Source: Armatimonadota bacterium (GTDB lineage Bacteria > Armatimonadota > Zipacnadia > Zipacnadales > VGFC01). From it: a stretch of 37,224 nt of DNA. Of the stretch, positions 9,043 through 16,705 are shown piece after piece. The position numbers were made by a program, and so were the translations under genes. The notes beneath the pieces are model-generated. The model did no database searches, had not been told where the DNA came from, and was given only the letters and a program-made list of their open reading frames with translations. Positions within the stretch are counted from its first letter, which is position 1. The number at the start of each line of letters is the position of its first letter. The stretch spans positions 1-37,224 of the forward strand of contig VGFC01000019.1 in NCBI GenBank assembly GCA_016869045.1, read 5' to 3'.

Positions 9043-12036
9043 ATGCTGCGTGCCCTGATGCTGGGTGCAATCCTCACCACGGGTGTCTCCGCCCGGGCCG
9101 ACGAGGCTCTCCGCCGCACTTCCGTCTTCGTCGAGGGCGAGGACTTCGTCCCGACCGGGCCGGAGTGGGTGGCGGGTGAGGGCTGGAGGGACGACATCTA
9201 CGAGGCGAACTCGGGCAATGCGGTGCTCGCCAACGACGGAGGGAAGGGTGAAGCGACCAAGGACGTTGTCATCCCGGCCGATGGCACGTACAACGCCTGG
9301 GTGCGGTATCTCAAGGTCGGCGCGTACGCGGGCACCTTCGGCCTGCGGGTCGAACAGAACGGTCAGGTTGCGCTCGATGCGGAGTACCGAACGAAGCCCG
9401 AGGGCGCCGACTGGAAGCCGATGTGGGAGAAGTTCGAGGCGGGGCTCGTCGCCGGTCCCGCGAAGCTGACGCTCTACATCAAGCAGCCCGGCATCCGCCA
9501 GCGCATCGACTGCGTGCTGCTGACGCCCAACCTCACGTATGAACCGAACTACCGCGACTTCGCCCCGCAGGTCTTCCTCCGCGTGAGGCTGATTGAGCCT
9601 GAACAAGCCGTCTCCGTACGGGTCAGCACCTACCAGCACCGCGCGCCGGTGTGGTATGGCGAGCCGGGCACGATCGGCGCGACGGGCCTCGGCAGCGCCG
9701 ACCCGCTGCCGCCGGACACATGGTCACCGTGGGTGGAGATCAGCCCCTGGATGGATGCCGACAAGTGGCTCACGACGGTGAAGCTGCGGTTCATGGCCGG
9801 CGACAAGCCCCTCCCGAGCGTGAAGGCTGACCTGCAGGTCGCCCCCGAGCCCGACGAGGCCCAGGCGCGCACCTTCAGCGAGGACCTCGATGGCGAGATC
9901 GTGAGCCTCTCGCTGCCGGGGAACCTGCGCAAGTACCCGGACCTCCCAGCCCTCGCCTCGGAACTCTCGGCGCGCCATCTCGCGACCGCCAAGGCCCTCG
10001 GCCTGCCGCCCCTGCCGTTGGTAGGGGCAGAGCGTGCTCTGCCCAAGCCGTCCATCCAGCGCGAGCTATGGATCTCCGGCTGGGGGAACTCCTTCCGCTC
10101 GCGCAAGATCCTCGCGCTGGAGATGGAGACCACGCGCCTCCTCGGCGCGAGCGCGGTCAATGACCTGTATGGTGTCCGGCGGGAGATCGGCGAGGGGCTG
10201 GGGATCAAGGCCGGCTTCATGAGCCAGTGGGTGCCTTACCAGGCCTGGGGTTGCCCCATGTCGCCCGACCTGCCGAAGATGATGGACGATCACTTCGCCC
10301 GCATCGCGGCGGACATCCGCGCCGAGGATCCCGAGGGCCTCGCGCGCTGCTATCGCAACATCCTGCAGGATGAGCCCGGCACGAGCGACCTGAAGCATCT
10401 GGCCGAGTGCCCCCACTGCTCGGCTGCGTTCCGCACGTTCCTCCGGGAGCACGGCCTCACGCCGGCGGACTTCGGCGCGGCGACCTGGGACGCGCTCAAG
10501 CCCGTTCCTCGCGATCAGGCGACCGACGCCCCGACCCGCCGCCTGCATTACTGGAGCATCGAGTACCGCGACTGGACGAACGCCCGCCTTGTCCGCGAGG
10601 GGCGCCTCGCTGCCGAGAAGCACCTGGGCTCGCACATCCTCAACTGCGTGAACTTCACCGACGGCCCGCTAAGCGGCTGGGGGGCGGGGATGATCGAGGG
10701 GCCCGACTGGTTCCTCTTCGGGCGCATGGGGTCGGTCTCCCAAATGTGGTCCGAGGATTGGGCGACCTTGGGCCCGGAGGTCAGCGGCTACATCACCGAC
10801 ATGTTGCGCGCCGCCGCGCGGCCGGGCAACCTGCCCGTCGGCGAGTACATCATCTGCAACCACAATCCTACGCTCGAGCAGCGCGCCTTCTCCGCGCTCA
10901 TGCACGGCGCCCGCACGCTGCACTTCTACTGCTACGGGCCCTACTACGCCTTCGCCGATGGCATGGTCTCCGACAACCCGGAGACCCAGGCGACCCTCGC
11001 TCGCACGCTGCGCAAGATCGCGGCCGCGGACGACTGCCTCAAGGACGCACGCCTGCCGAAGGCCGAGGTCGCGATCCTCTACGGGAAGAGCCACGAGGTC
11101 TGGCAGGAGGACTCGGCGGTCAACACCGAGCGCCGCAGCACCTACCTCGCCCTCCAGCAGGCCCACCTCCCGACCGACATCCTCTGCGAGCAGGACATCG
11201 CCGATGGAGTCCTCGACGCCGTTCCCCCTTCTGGAGGAAGGGGGCAGGGGGTAGGACAAGGCTACAAGGCGCTCTACGTCACCGAGTCCAACCTCCGCCG
11301 CGACGCCGCGGCGAAGATCATCGCCTGGGTGCAGGCCGGCGGCGGGCTGCACCTGGGCGCCGGAGCCGCAGTCCGGGATGAGTACAACGAGCCGCTCCCC
11401 GACCTGCTGGACCTCGCAGGGGTCAAGGTCACGAGTGTGGACAAGCCCGCCGGCGACTACCGCGAGCACTACGGCCTCCATTACACCGCGCCGAAGGGCG
11501 AGGTCTCATTGACCGCCGGTGACCTCTGGCCGCAATCCGCGCTGCCTCTGTTGGGCTATCGCGAGACGTCGGAGGCGACGACCGCGCAGGTCCTTGCGCA
11601 GTTCGCGGACGGCTCGCCCGCCGTGTACCTGAACAAGGCCGGCGCCGGCTCTGTCCTGCGCTTCGCCTTCATGCCGGGCCTGGGGTACGCCAAGTCCGCC
11701 GACCCGGGCCCGGATCGGCTGACCGTCGGCTACAAGCCCGAGCAGTTGCCGGTCCTCACGGCCGCTGCGCGACTGGCGGGAGTCACGCCGACGCTGACGA
11801 TCGACTCACTCCTCGTCGAGGCCCAGCTGCTGCACGGCCCCCGCGAGGACGCGCTGGTCCTGGCGAACTGGTCCGGCGGCCCGCTTGCCGACGTGCGAAT
11901 TGCGATCCCCGGCAAGCCGGTCCACAAGTCCGCGCGGGCCCTCTCCGGCGCCAAGGTGGCCCTCTCGCGGGACGCGAAGGGCATCAGCCTCTCCCTGCCT
12001 CTCGACGCGACCGACGTGGTGATCCTCACTCGTTGA
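9043..12036 (+). CDS. Secreted GH42-like multidomain glycosidase
   Basis: 997 aa from ATG 9043, preceded by AGGAGG (9033-9038); an earlier in-frame ATG at 9016 overlaps the M55 stop. A signal peptide (MLRALMLGAILTTGVSARA) implies export. Residues about 25-165 look like a carbohydrate-binding beta-sandwich (FVEGEDFVPTGPEW). The middle (about 340-660) resembles a glycosidase TIM barrel with a possible acid residue in LQDEPG near 442. Residues about 670-790 resemble the Rossmann-like beta-galactosidase trimerisation domain of GH42 enzymes (AEVAILYGKSHEVW), and a short beta-domain ends the protein. Two repeats are translated in frame: HP-E (VGAERALPK, about 327-335) and HP-F (about 727-738, Gly/Pro-rich). 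Substrate is unknown. Confidence 0.7.
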   Translation: MLRALMLGAILTTGVSARADEALRRTSVFVEGEDFVPTGPEWVAGEGWRDDIYEANSGNAVLANDGGKGEATKDVVIPADGTYNAWVRYLKVGAYAGTFGLRVEQNGQVALDAEYRTKPEGADWKPMWEKFEAGLVAGPAKLTLYIKQPGIRQRIDCVLLTPNLTYEPNYRDFAPQVFLRVRLIEPEQAVSVRVSTYQHRAPVWYGEPGTIGATGLGSADPLPPDTWSPWVEISPWMDADKWLTTVKLRFMAGDKPLPSVKADLQVAPEPDEAQARTFSEDLDGEIVSLSLPGNLRKYPDLPALASELSARHLATAKALGLPPLPLVGAERALPKPSIQRELWISGWGNSFRSRKILALEMETTRLLGASAVNDLYGVRREIGEGLGIKAGFMSQWVPYQAWGCPMSPDLPKMMDDHFARIAADIRAEDPEGLARCYRNILQDEPGTSDLKHLAECPHCSAAFRTFLREHGLTPADFGAATWDALKPVPRDQATDAPTRRLHYWSIEYRDWTNARLVREGRLAAEKHLGSHILNCVNFTDGPLSGWGAGMIEGPDWFLFGRMGSVSQMWSEDWATLGPEVSGYITDMLRAAARPGNLPVGEYIICNHNPTLEQRAFSALMHGARTLHFYCYGPYYAFADGMVSDNPETQATLARTLRKIAAADDCLKDARLPKAEVAILYGKSHEVWQEDSAVNTERRSTYLALQQAHLPTDILCEQDIADGVLDAVPPSGGRGQGVGQGYKALYVTESNLRRDAAAKIIAWVQAGGGLHLGAGAAVRDEYNEPLPDLLDLAGVKVTSVDKPAGDYREHYGLHYTAPKGEVSLTAGDLWPQSALPLLGYRETSEATTAQVLAQFADGSPAVYLNKAGAGSVLRFAFMPGLGYAKSADPGPDRLTVGYKPEQLPVLTAAARLAGVTPTLTIDSLLVEAQLLHGPREDALVLANWSGGPLADVRIAIPGKPVHKSARALSGAKVALSRDAKGISLSLPLDATDVVILTR
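10021..10044. repeat. HP-E hairpin unit inside the GH42-like gene
   Basis: Begins GTAGGGGC like the units at 14025-14158. The stem is GGGCAGAG / CTCTGCCC with loop CGTG. It is 24 bases long, a multiple of three, and adds codons between LPLV and the following KPSIQRELW segment without breaking the frame. Confidence 0.7.
11222..11255. repeat. HP-F hairpin unit inside the GH42-like gene
   Basis: The stem CCCCCTTC pairs with GAAGGGGG around loop TGGAG and is followed by a CAGGGGGTAGG tail. It encodes a Gly/Pro/Gln-rich loop (PPSGGRGQGVGQG) in the trimerisation-like domain. The same element, with a covarying stem, is at 20800-20834. Confidence 0.75.
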
Positions 12037-12052
12037 CCATGGAGGGAGAACG

Positions 12053-12985
12053 ATGAGAATCCGGTGCCTGCTCGGAGCCGCAAGCCTCCTCGCCGCGATG
12101 GCCGCCGCCTACGCCCAGGAAGGGGAGAACAAGCCCGTGATCCACTGCCAGATGATCCAGACGGGGGAGCTCCAGGCGATCGTGGGGGACTGCTCGCGCG
12201 ACGGCATGGGCGGGCCGCAGTACTGCGGGCTCTGGTCGCTGACCAGCAAGCAGCGGCAGTTCAACTGCTTCGGCAACTCGTATGCGGGCCTGATCCCCGG
12301 CGACCTGCGCGGCAAGGCGGTCTCAGTCGAAATCGTCGATGACAGCACCGTGGCCCTCGTCCACAAGGCGGACGACGCCTACCCCTCCGAGGGTCGCGCG
12401 ACCTACCGGTTCGTCAGCCCGGATTGCCTCGAGCACACGCTCACGATCCGCGACACGCGCTCGTTTGTGGGGCAACTGGGCTACCGTGAGGTGAGCTGGT
12501 GCTCCTATATCAACTGCCCGGAGGACCCGACGCTGCACTTCCTCTCCGGCGCTCAATGGACATCGTACCTCTCGCCGGAGCACGGCGTCGGCTCGCGCAT
12601 CGCCCCGTCGTACATCCCCGAGGACCAGCTTGAGACCATGCCTCCGCAGGATGAGAAGCGGCAACCCTTCCACGTGAACTGGGCGCCCCTGCGCTTCGAT
12701 GAGCCCTTCTACTACGGGCGCCTCGGCCACATGGTGCTGCTCTACGTCTTCGACAACCCACCCGACCTGCGCTTCTTCTGCTCCCCCACCGGCGGCGGCG
12801 GAAGCCTCCTGCCCGGCCAATCCTGTCCCGCCTGGGACTTCCTGTGGATCATCCCCGCCGCCCGCTACGCACCGGACAAGGAGTTCACCTTCCGCCTGCG
12901 CCTCATCTACAAGCCCTATGTCTCCGACGACGACGTGCTCCAGGAGGTCCGCAAGGCCCAGCAGGAGATGGCAGCCCATAGGTGA
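12053..12985 (+). CDS. Secreted protein of unknown function
   Basis: 310 aa. ATG 12053 follows GGAGGGAGAACG at good spacing and gives a clear signal peptide (MRIRCLLGAASLLAAMAAAYAQ). The mature part is a single beta-rich domain with several Trp/Tyr/Cys residues (WCSYINCPEDPTLHF) and a lysine/arginine-rich tail. I do not recognise the family; a periplasmic or extracellular glycan-binding role would fit its neighbours. It begins 16 bases after the GH42-like gene and is probably in the same operon. The last two codons and the TGA lie within an HP-C hairpin (12976-13040), so the native C-terminus may have been altered by the repeat. Confidence 0.7.
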   Translation: MRIRCLLGAASLLAAMAAAYAQEGENKPVIHCQMIQTGELQAIVGDCSRDGMGGPQYCGLWSLTSKQRQFNCFGNSYAGLIPGDLRGKAVSVEIVDDSTVALVHKADDAYPSEGRATYRFVSPDCLEHTLTIRDTRSFVGQLGYREVSWCSYINCPEDPTLHFLSGAQWTSYLSPEHGVGSRIAPSYIPEDQLETMPPQDEKRQPFHVNWAPLRFDEPFYYGRLGHMVLLYVFDNPPDLRFFCSPTGGGGSLLPGQSCPAWDFLWIIPAARYAPDKEFTFRLRLIYKPYVSDDDVLQEVRKAQQEMAAHR

Positions 12986-13040
12986 CAGGCACCATTTTCC
13001 GGCATGACTTCCGCCGGAAAATGGTGCCTGTCACCTATGG
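12976..13040. repeat. HP-C hairpin repeat, copy 2 (provides a stop codon)
   Basis: Perfect inverted repeat with 28-base arms (12976-13003 and 13013-13040) and loop ATGACTTCC. The loop differs by one base from the copy at 5407-5479, although the arms differ widely. The upstream gene ends inside the left arm. It may double as a transcription terminator, though no T-run follows. Confidence 0.9.
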
Positions 13041-13054
13041 CATTGCGCCTGCTT

Positions 13055-13069
13055 GCGCTATAATAGCGC
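13055..13069 (+). promoter_or_regulatory. Palindrome around a TATAAT box upstream of the HicBA-like pair
   Basis: GCGCTAT-A-ATAGCGC is a perfect 7-base inverted repeat with one central base, and its centre is a TATAAT (13059-13064). No good -35 is seen at normal spacing. Placed about 100 bases before a toxin-antitoxin pair, it could be the -10 region and an autoregulatory operator. An HP-B hairpin lies between it and the gene. Confidence 0.35.
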
Positions 13070-13079
13070 TTGCCTGCAT

Positions 13080-13143
13080 CGGGAATCCGGGGACATGACC
13101 CAATTCCCGCTGTTGGGAATTGGGATCGTGTCCCCGAATTCCG
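13080..13143. repeat. HP-B hairpin repeat, copy 2
   Basis: Outer arms containing GGGGACA and TGTCCCC, inner stem around CCCAATTCCC / GGGAATTGGG. The outermost bases are less perfectly paired than in the other two copies. If the promoter-like site at 13059 is used, this hairpin would form in the 5' leader of the toxin-antitoxin mRNA. Confidence 0.8.
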
Positions 13144-13164
13144 GGTCGCGAGGGGGGATGAGCG

Positions 13165-13740
13165 ATGTCGCGTAGTTCTGCCGTGGAGGTCTCGCCGGAG
13201 CCGACCGTTCTGGAGGAACGCCGGTTGATCGGGCGCTTGGTCACGCTCGGCCCGGGGCCAGACGCCCGCGCCGAGCTGCAGCAGGGCGATCGGGCATACG
13301 CCTGCCCATCCGGCCCCGAGCAGGCCGAGAGGCTTGCCTCGCTGTCGGGCGAGTGGGTCGTGGTCCGCGCCGCGTGTCGAGTCGTCAAGCATGACGACCG
13401 CGAGGACGACATCCTGGAACTGCTCGACATCGAGGAGGTCGCGCTGTTCGACTCGACCCCACTCGTCGTTCGGGAGCTGGCTCTTGGGGCCACGGTGCTT
13501 CGGTTCGTGACACCCATCGAGGTCGAGCCGCGGCCCGCCGACAACCTGGTCGCGCTGGACTACCCGCCGCTTGGAATCATGGCCGCGGGCGAGACGCGCG
13601 CCGAGGCGGTGGCCGCCTTCCTGGAGGAACTGGGGTGGCTCTGGGAGACTTACGTTCAGGCTGACGAGGCGCGCTTGGCAGAGGACGCTCTGGAGCTGCG
13701 GGCGACGTTTCTCCAGATGGTCCGGACGGAGGCCTCGTAG
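13165..13740 (+). CDS. HicB-like antitoxin with extra N-terminal domain
   Basis: 191 aa, ATG 13165 after GAGGGG. Residues about 115-165 (VALDYPPLGIMAAGETRAEA, then VAAFLEELGWLWETY) have the HicB-like pattern of a beta-strand pair, GxTxxEA and a helix, normally the part that binds the HicA toxin. Residues 1-110 are an unassigned, acidic domain rich in beta-strands. There is no obvious helix-turn-helix or ribbon-helix-helix. The stop TAG (13738-13740) overlaps by one base the GTG start of the HicA-like gene, so the pair is translationally coupled, as is usual for toxin-antitoxin modules. The antitoxin lies first, opposite to classic hicAB order. Confidence 0.55.
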   Translation: MSRSSAVEVSPEPTVLEERRLIGRLVTLGPGPDARAELQQGDRAYACPSGPEQAERLASLSGEWVVVRAACRVVKHDDREDDILELLDIEEVALFDSTPLVVRELALGATVLRFVTPIEVEPRPADNLVALDYPPLGIMAAGETRAEAVAAFLEELGWLWETYVQADEARLAEDALELRATFLQMVRTEAS

Positions 13741-14138
13741 TGTCGGCCCGGCGCAGCACGGTGATCGAGTCCGCCCTCCTGAGGAAGGGCTTCCGGGTCG
13801 AACAGAGGCACCACCGCTTCCTGATCCTCTACGTCGATGGGCGGCGAACGGCGATCCGGACGAAGATCAGTCACGGTGGCAAGGACTACGGGGACTTCCT
13901 GCTGTCTCGCATGAGGGAGCAGCTGCGTCTGCCCACCGTGCGCCAGCTGCTGCGTCTGATCGACTGCCCGATGGACTCCGACGAGTACGTGACCGTGCTG
14001 AGAGCGTGTATGAAAAGCGTGGGCGGGCGCCATGAATGGCGCCCCTACACAATTGGGCGCGATAAATCGCGCCCCTACGTCGCAAACGACCGTAAATCGC
14101 CGTTACGTAGGGGCACGATTCATCGTGCCCGAGTGTAG
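13740..14138 (+). CDS. HicA-like mRNA interferase toxin with repeat-derived tail
   Basis: 132 aa from GTG 13740, with GGAGG upstream inside the antitoxin gene. Residues 1-95 fit a HicA/YcfA-like double-stranded RNA-binding fold: LLRKGFRVEQRHHRF, YVDGRRTAIRTKISHG, and LIDCPMDSDEY. HicA toxins cleave mRNA using a conserved His; H24 or H25 is the candidate. From about residue 96 the sequence is encoded by HP-E hairpins, and the stop TAG (14136-14138) is the conserved GTAG of an HP-E unit. The native protein probably ended near residue 95, the usual HicA length, so this tail is acquired. It may or may not be active. Confidence 0.6.
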   Translation: MSARRSTVIESALLRKGFRVEQRHHRFLILYVDGRRTAIRTKISHGGKDYGDFLLSRMREQLRLPTVRQLLRLIDCPMDSDEYVTVLRACMKSVGGRHEWRPYTIGRDKSRPYVANDRKSPLRRGTIHRARV

Positions 14139-14158
14139 GGGCGTGATTCATCACGCCC
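14025..14158. repeat. Cluster of four HP-E hairpin units
   Basis: Units at 14025-14048 and 14055-14078 (one orientation) and 14107-14130 and 14135-14158 (opposite). Each reads GTAGGGGC, a short stem, ATTYAT loop, the other half-stem and GCCC in its own direction. The stems differ but remain paired: GCC/GGC, GCG/CGC, ACG/CGT, GTG/CAC. The two halves face each other, so the whole cluster can also form a large cruciform (CCCCTACGT / ACGTAGGGG). The first three units and the start of the fourth are translated as the end of the HicA-like protein. Confidence 0.9.
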
Positions 14159-14246
14159 GATGCCGTGCTTCTCATACACCCTCTGAGAGAAGCGCGCCAA
14201 CTCCCCCCACAGAGTGCCCAACTCCCCTGACAGAGGCGGACCCCAC

Positions 14247-15305
14247 ATGCCCATCACCGTCGGCGTCATCGGTTGCGGCAACATCGCGCAGTTCCACTTC
14301 GCGGGGCTTCAGCAGGCCGGGGCGCGCGTGAAGTGGGTCAGTGACCTCGCAGAGGAGCGCGCGCGGCCGTATGCGGAGCGCTTCGGGGCGAGGGTGGCGA
14401 CGGACTACCGGGAGATGATCGGCGATCCCGAGGTCGATGCGATCTGGGTGCTCACCGTCTCCGCCGCGCACCGGGAGGTCTGCCTGGCCGCCATCGAGGC
14501 GGGTCACGCGGTGGTTTGCGAGAAGACCCTCGCGACGAACGCCGACGATGCCCTGGCAATCGTGCAGGCAGCCCAGGCGAAGGGCGTCGTCTTCTACACC
14601 TCCTACATGAAGCGCTTCATCCCGGCGGTCCAGAAGGCCAAGGAGCTGCTGCCCTCACTCGGGAGAATCACCTCGATCTACATCCGCTCCTTCCAGCCCG
14701 CCGGGGACATCTGGGACGTAATGCCTGAGTCCGGCTTCTTCCACACTCCACCGGGCGGCGCCTCGAGCGTCATCAGCAACTACGGCGGCGGCGCGCTGAC
14801 GTGCTGCGGTAGCCACATCCTCGACCTGACGTGTCACTTCCTCGGCCGCCCGCACCGCGTCTACGGGCAGATGCACATCCCCGAGGGCCGCGACTACGAC
14901 CTCCAGGCCAACGCGCTGCTCGAGACCGCGAATGGCCCCGTCCATTACGAGACCATCTGGCACCCCCTGAGCCGCATCGGCTTCCTCCGCGACGGCTGGG
15001 ACGAGCGCATGGAGATCAACGGCCTGAACGGGCGGCTCGACATCTACACCACGTGGTGGAGCGAGGTGGACACCAAGGCCTCCCTCTGCGTGCACTATGA
15101 CAACGCGACCGGGGTCTCGACCGAGTACCGTTACGCGCCGGTCTCGCCCTTCAACCGCGCCGTCGCCTTCTTCTGCGAGAACATCGCCCGCGGCACCCAG
15201 GGCGACCAGTCGCCCCTCACCGGCTACGACGTGGACGAGCTGATCGCAACGATCACCCGCAGCGCCCGGCTGGGCCAGGCCGTAGACGTTCCCTGGCGCA
15301 CGTAG
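14247..15305 (+). CDS. Gfo/Idh/MocA family oxidoreductase, copy 1
   Basis: 352 aa from ATG 14247. An in-frame GTG at 14214 would add a proline-rich leader that does not fit the family. NAD(P)-dependent dehydrogenases of this family act on sugars, inositols and related polyols in the cytoplasm. The N-terminal Rossmann motif VGVIGCGNIAQFH is clear, and the EKP region reads VVCEKTLATN, so Thr replaces the usual Pro. SYMKRF and a C-terminal alpha/beta domain (about 130-340; SNYGGGALTCCGSHILDL) follow. Substrate cannot be predicted. Its stop codon abuts an HP-B hairpin, and it converges on the Nramp gene. Confidence 0.9.
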   Translation: MPITVGVIGCGNIAQFHFAGLQQAGARVKWVSDLAEERARPYAERFGARVATDYREMIGDPEVDAIWVLTVSAAHREVCLAAIEAGHAVVCEKTLATNADDALAIVQAAQAKGVVFYTSYMKRFIPAVQKAKELLPSLGRITSIYIRSFQPAGDIWDVMPESGFFHTPPGGASSVISNYGGGALTCCGSHILDLTCHFLGRPHRVYGQMHIPEGRDYDLQANALLETANGPVHYETIWHPLSRIGFLRDGWDERMEINGLNGRLDIYTTWWSEVDTKASLCVHYDNATGVSTEYRYAPVSPFNRAVAFFCENIARGTQGDQSPLTGYDVDELIATITRSARLGQAVDVPWRT

Positions 15306-15366
15306 CAATTCGGGGACATGACCCAATTCGCGTCGTGCGCGGATTGGGATCGTGTCCCCGAATTGC
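15305..15366. repeat. HP-B hairpin repeat, copy 3, between convergent genes
   Basis: Outer arms GCAATTCGGGGACA and TGTCCCCGAATTGC pair perfectly, and the inner stem CCCAATTC pairs with GGATTGGG with one mismatch. The element starts on the last base of the dehydrogenase stop codon and ends four bases before the Nramp stop, occupying the whole intergenic gap. A two-way terminator role is plausible. Confidence 0.85.
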
Positions 15367-15369
15367 ACC

Positions 15370-16638
15370 TCACCCTCTCACCACACTCACCAGCAGCATC
15401 ACATTGAGCGCGCTCACGACGAGGGCGACGATCCAGAGCGTCACCTTCGTCAGCCGCGAGTTCGCGTGCTGGCCCATGACGTTGCTCGACGAAGTGAGCG
15501 CGACTTGCGCGAAGATGGTCCACGGCAGCTGGATACTGAGGACCATCTGCGAGATCAGCAGCCCTTTGAAGGCGTCGCGGATGAAGAAGATGATGAGCGC
15601 CGCCCCGCCCAACGTGAGGGCCGCCCCCCATCGCGTATGCGTATCCTTGATGTTGTAAGGCTCGCCGAAGACCCCCGCGAAGATGCTCCCGCCCGCCATG
15701 CCCGCCGTCACCGACGACGCAACCCCCGCCAGCAGCAGCGCGATCGCGAACACGATGGCGGCCGCCGGCCCCAGCAGCGGGCGCAGCATCTCCTCGGCTT
15801 GCCCTAGCTCGGACACCTGCGTCTTTGCCGCGTAGAACGTGCCCGCTGCCACGAGGATCATCGCGCTGTTGATCGCCCAGCCCACGACCATCGAGAAGAG
15901 CGTGTCCAGGAACTCGTACTTGAGCTGCTTCCTGATGACGGCGTCGTCTTCGAGGTTCCACTGCCGGCTCTGGATGATCTCCGAGTGCAGGAAGAGGTTG
16001 TGCGGCATCACGACCGCGCCCAGGACGCTCATCACGATCAGGATCGCTCCATGCGGTACCTGCGGCGTGACCCACCCGACCGCGGCCTGCCCCCAGTCGA
16101 TGTGCACGAGGTGCAGCTCGAACAGGAACGCCAGCCCGATCAGCGATACGAACCCGATGATCCACCGTTCGAGCTTCCGGTACGAGTTCGTGAAGAGCAT
16201 CCACGAGACGAAGGCCAGCACGATCACTACGCCGACCGGTAGCGGGATGCCAAAGAGCATCTGCAGCCCGATCGCCCCTCCCAACAGCTCCGCGAGTGCC
16301 GTCGAGATCGCCGCCAGCACCGCGCTCCCCAGCAGCGCCCGGCTCACGATCGGCCGAAGGTGCTTCGTGGCCGCCTCGGAGAGGCACAGGCCGGTGCTGA
16401 TGCCCAGGTGCGCAACGTTGTGCTGCAGGAGGATCAGCATGAGGGTGGACAGCGTGACCATCCACAGCAGCTTGTAGCCGAAGCCCGACCCCGCGGCCAC
16501 GTTCGACGCCCAGTTGCCCGGATCGATGAACCCGACCGTCACCAGCAGGCCCGGCCCGATGTACTTCAGGATCTCCAGCGCGCCGAACGTGGGGGTATGC
16601 CTGGCACGAAGGTCGTGAAGCCACTGCCGCAATCGCAT
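15370..16638 (-). CDS. Nramp family divalent metal transporter (MntH-like)
   Basis: 422 aa integral membrane protein with about 11 transmembrane segments. It imports Mn2+ or Fe2+ with protons. The metal-site motifs are intact: DPGNW (D39, N42) in TM1 and AVVMPHN (A208, M211, H213) in TM6. The TM6 Met argues for a transition-metal rather than a magnesium-type (NRMT) transporter. Length is typical. The start at 16638 gives a short basic cytoplasmic N-terminus; its ribosome-binding site is weak. It lies 52 bases downstream of the phosphodiesterase gene on the same strand. No MntR or Fur site can be seen upstream; the gap holds heptad repeats instead. Confidence 0.93.
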   Translation of the reverse strand: MRLRQWLHDLRARHTPTFGALEILKYIGPGLLVTVGFIDPGNWASNVAAGSGFGYKLLWMVTLSTLMLILLQHNVAHLGISTGLCLSEAATKHLRPIVSRALLGSAVLAAISTALAELLGGAIGLQMLFGIPLPVGVVIVLAFVSWMLFTNSYRKLERWIIGFVSLIGLAFLFELHLVHIDWGQAAVGWVTPQVPHGAILIVMSVLGAVVMPHNLFLHSEIIQSRQWNLEDDAVIRKQLKYEFLDTLFSMVVGWAINSAMILVAAGTFYAAKTQVSELGQAEEMLRPLLGPAAAIVFAIALLLAGVASSVTAGMAGGSIFAGVFGEPYNIKDTHTRWGAALTLGGAALIIFFIRDAFKGLLISQMVLSIQLPWTIFAQVALTSSSNVMGQHANSRLTKVTLWIVALVVSALNVMLLVSVVRG

Positions 16639-16670
16639 GAGCCGTGTCCGTCGCCTCTGCCTCTGCCGTT

Positions 16671-16705
16671 CTCCCAGACTCCCAAACTCCTACACTCCTG
16701 CTCTC
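16671..16705. repeat. HEPTAD tract at the phosphodiesterase stop codon
   Basis: Five degenerate seven-base units (ctcccag, actccca, aactcct, acactcc, tgctctc). The TAG of the minus-strand phosphodiesterase gene (16692-16690) lies inside the tract. Confidence 0.6.

Noticed and set aside
14025-14158. Possible CRISPR array
   Set aside because: Four short repeats with variable stems in two orientations and no regular unique spacers; no cas genes. It is a hairpin repeat cluster.
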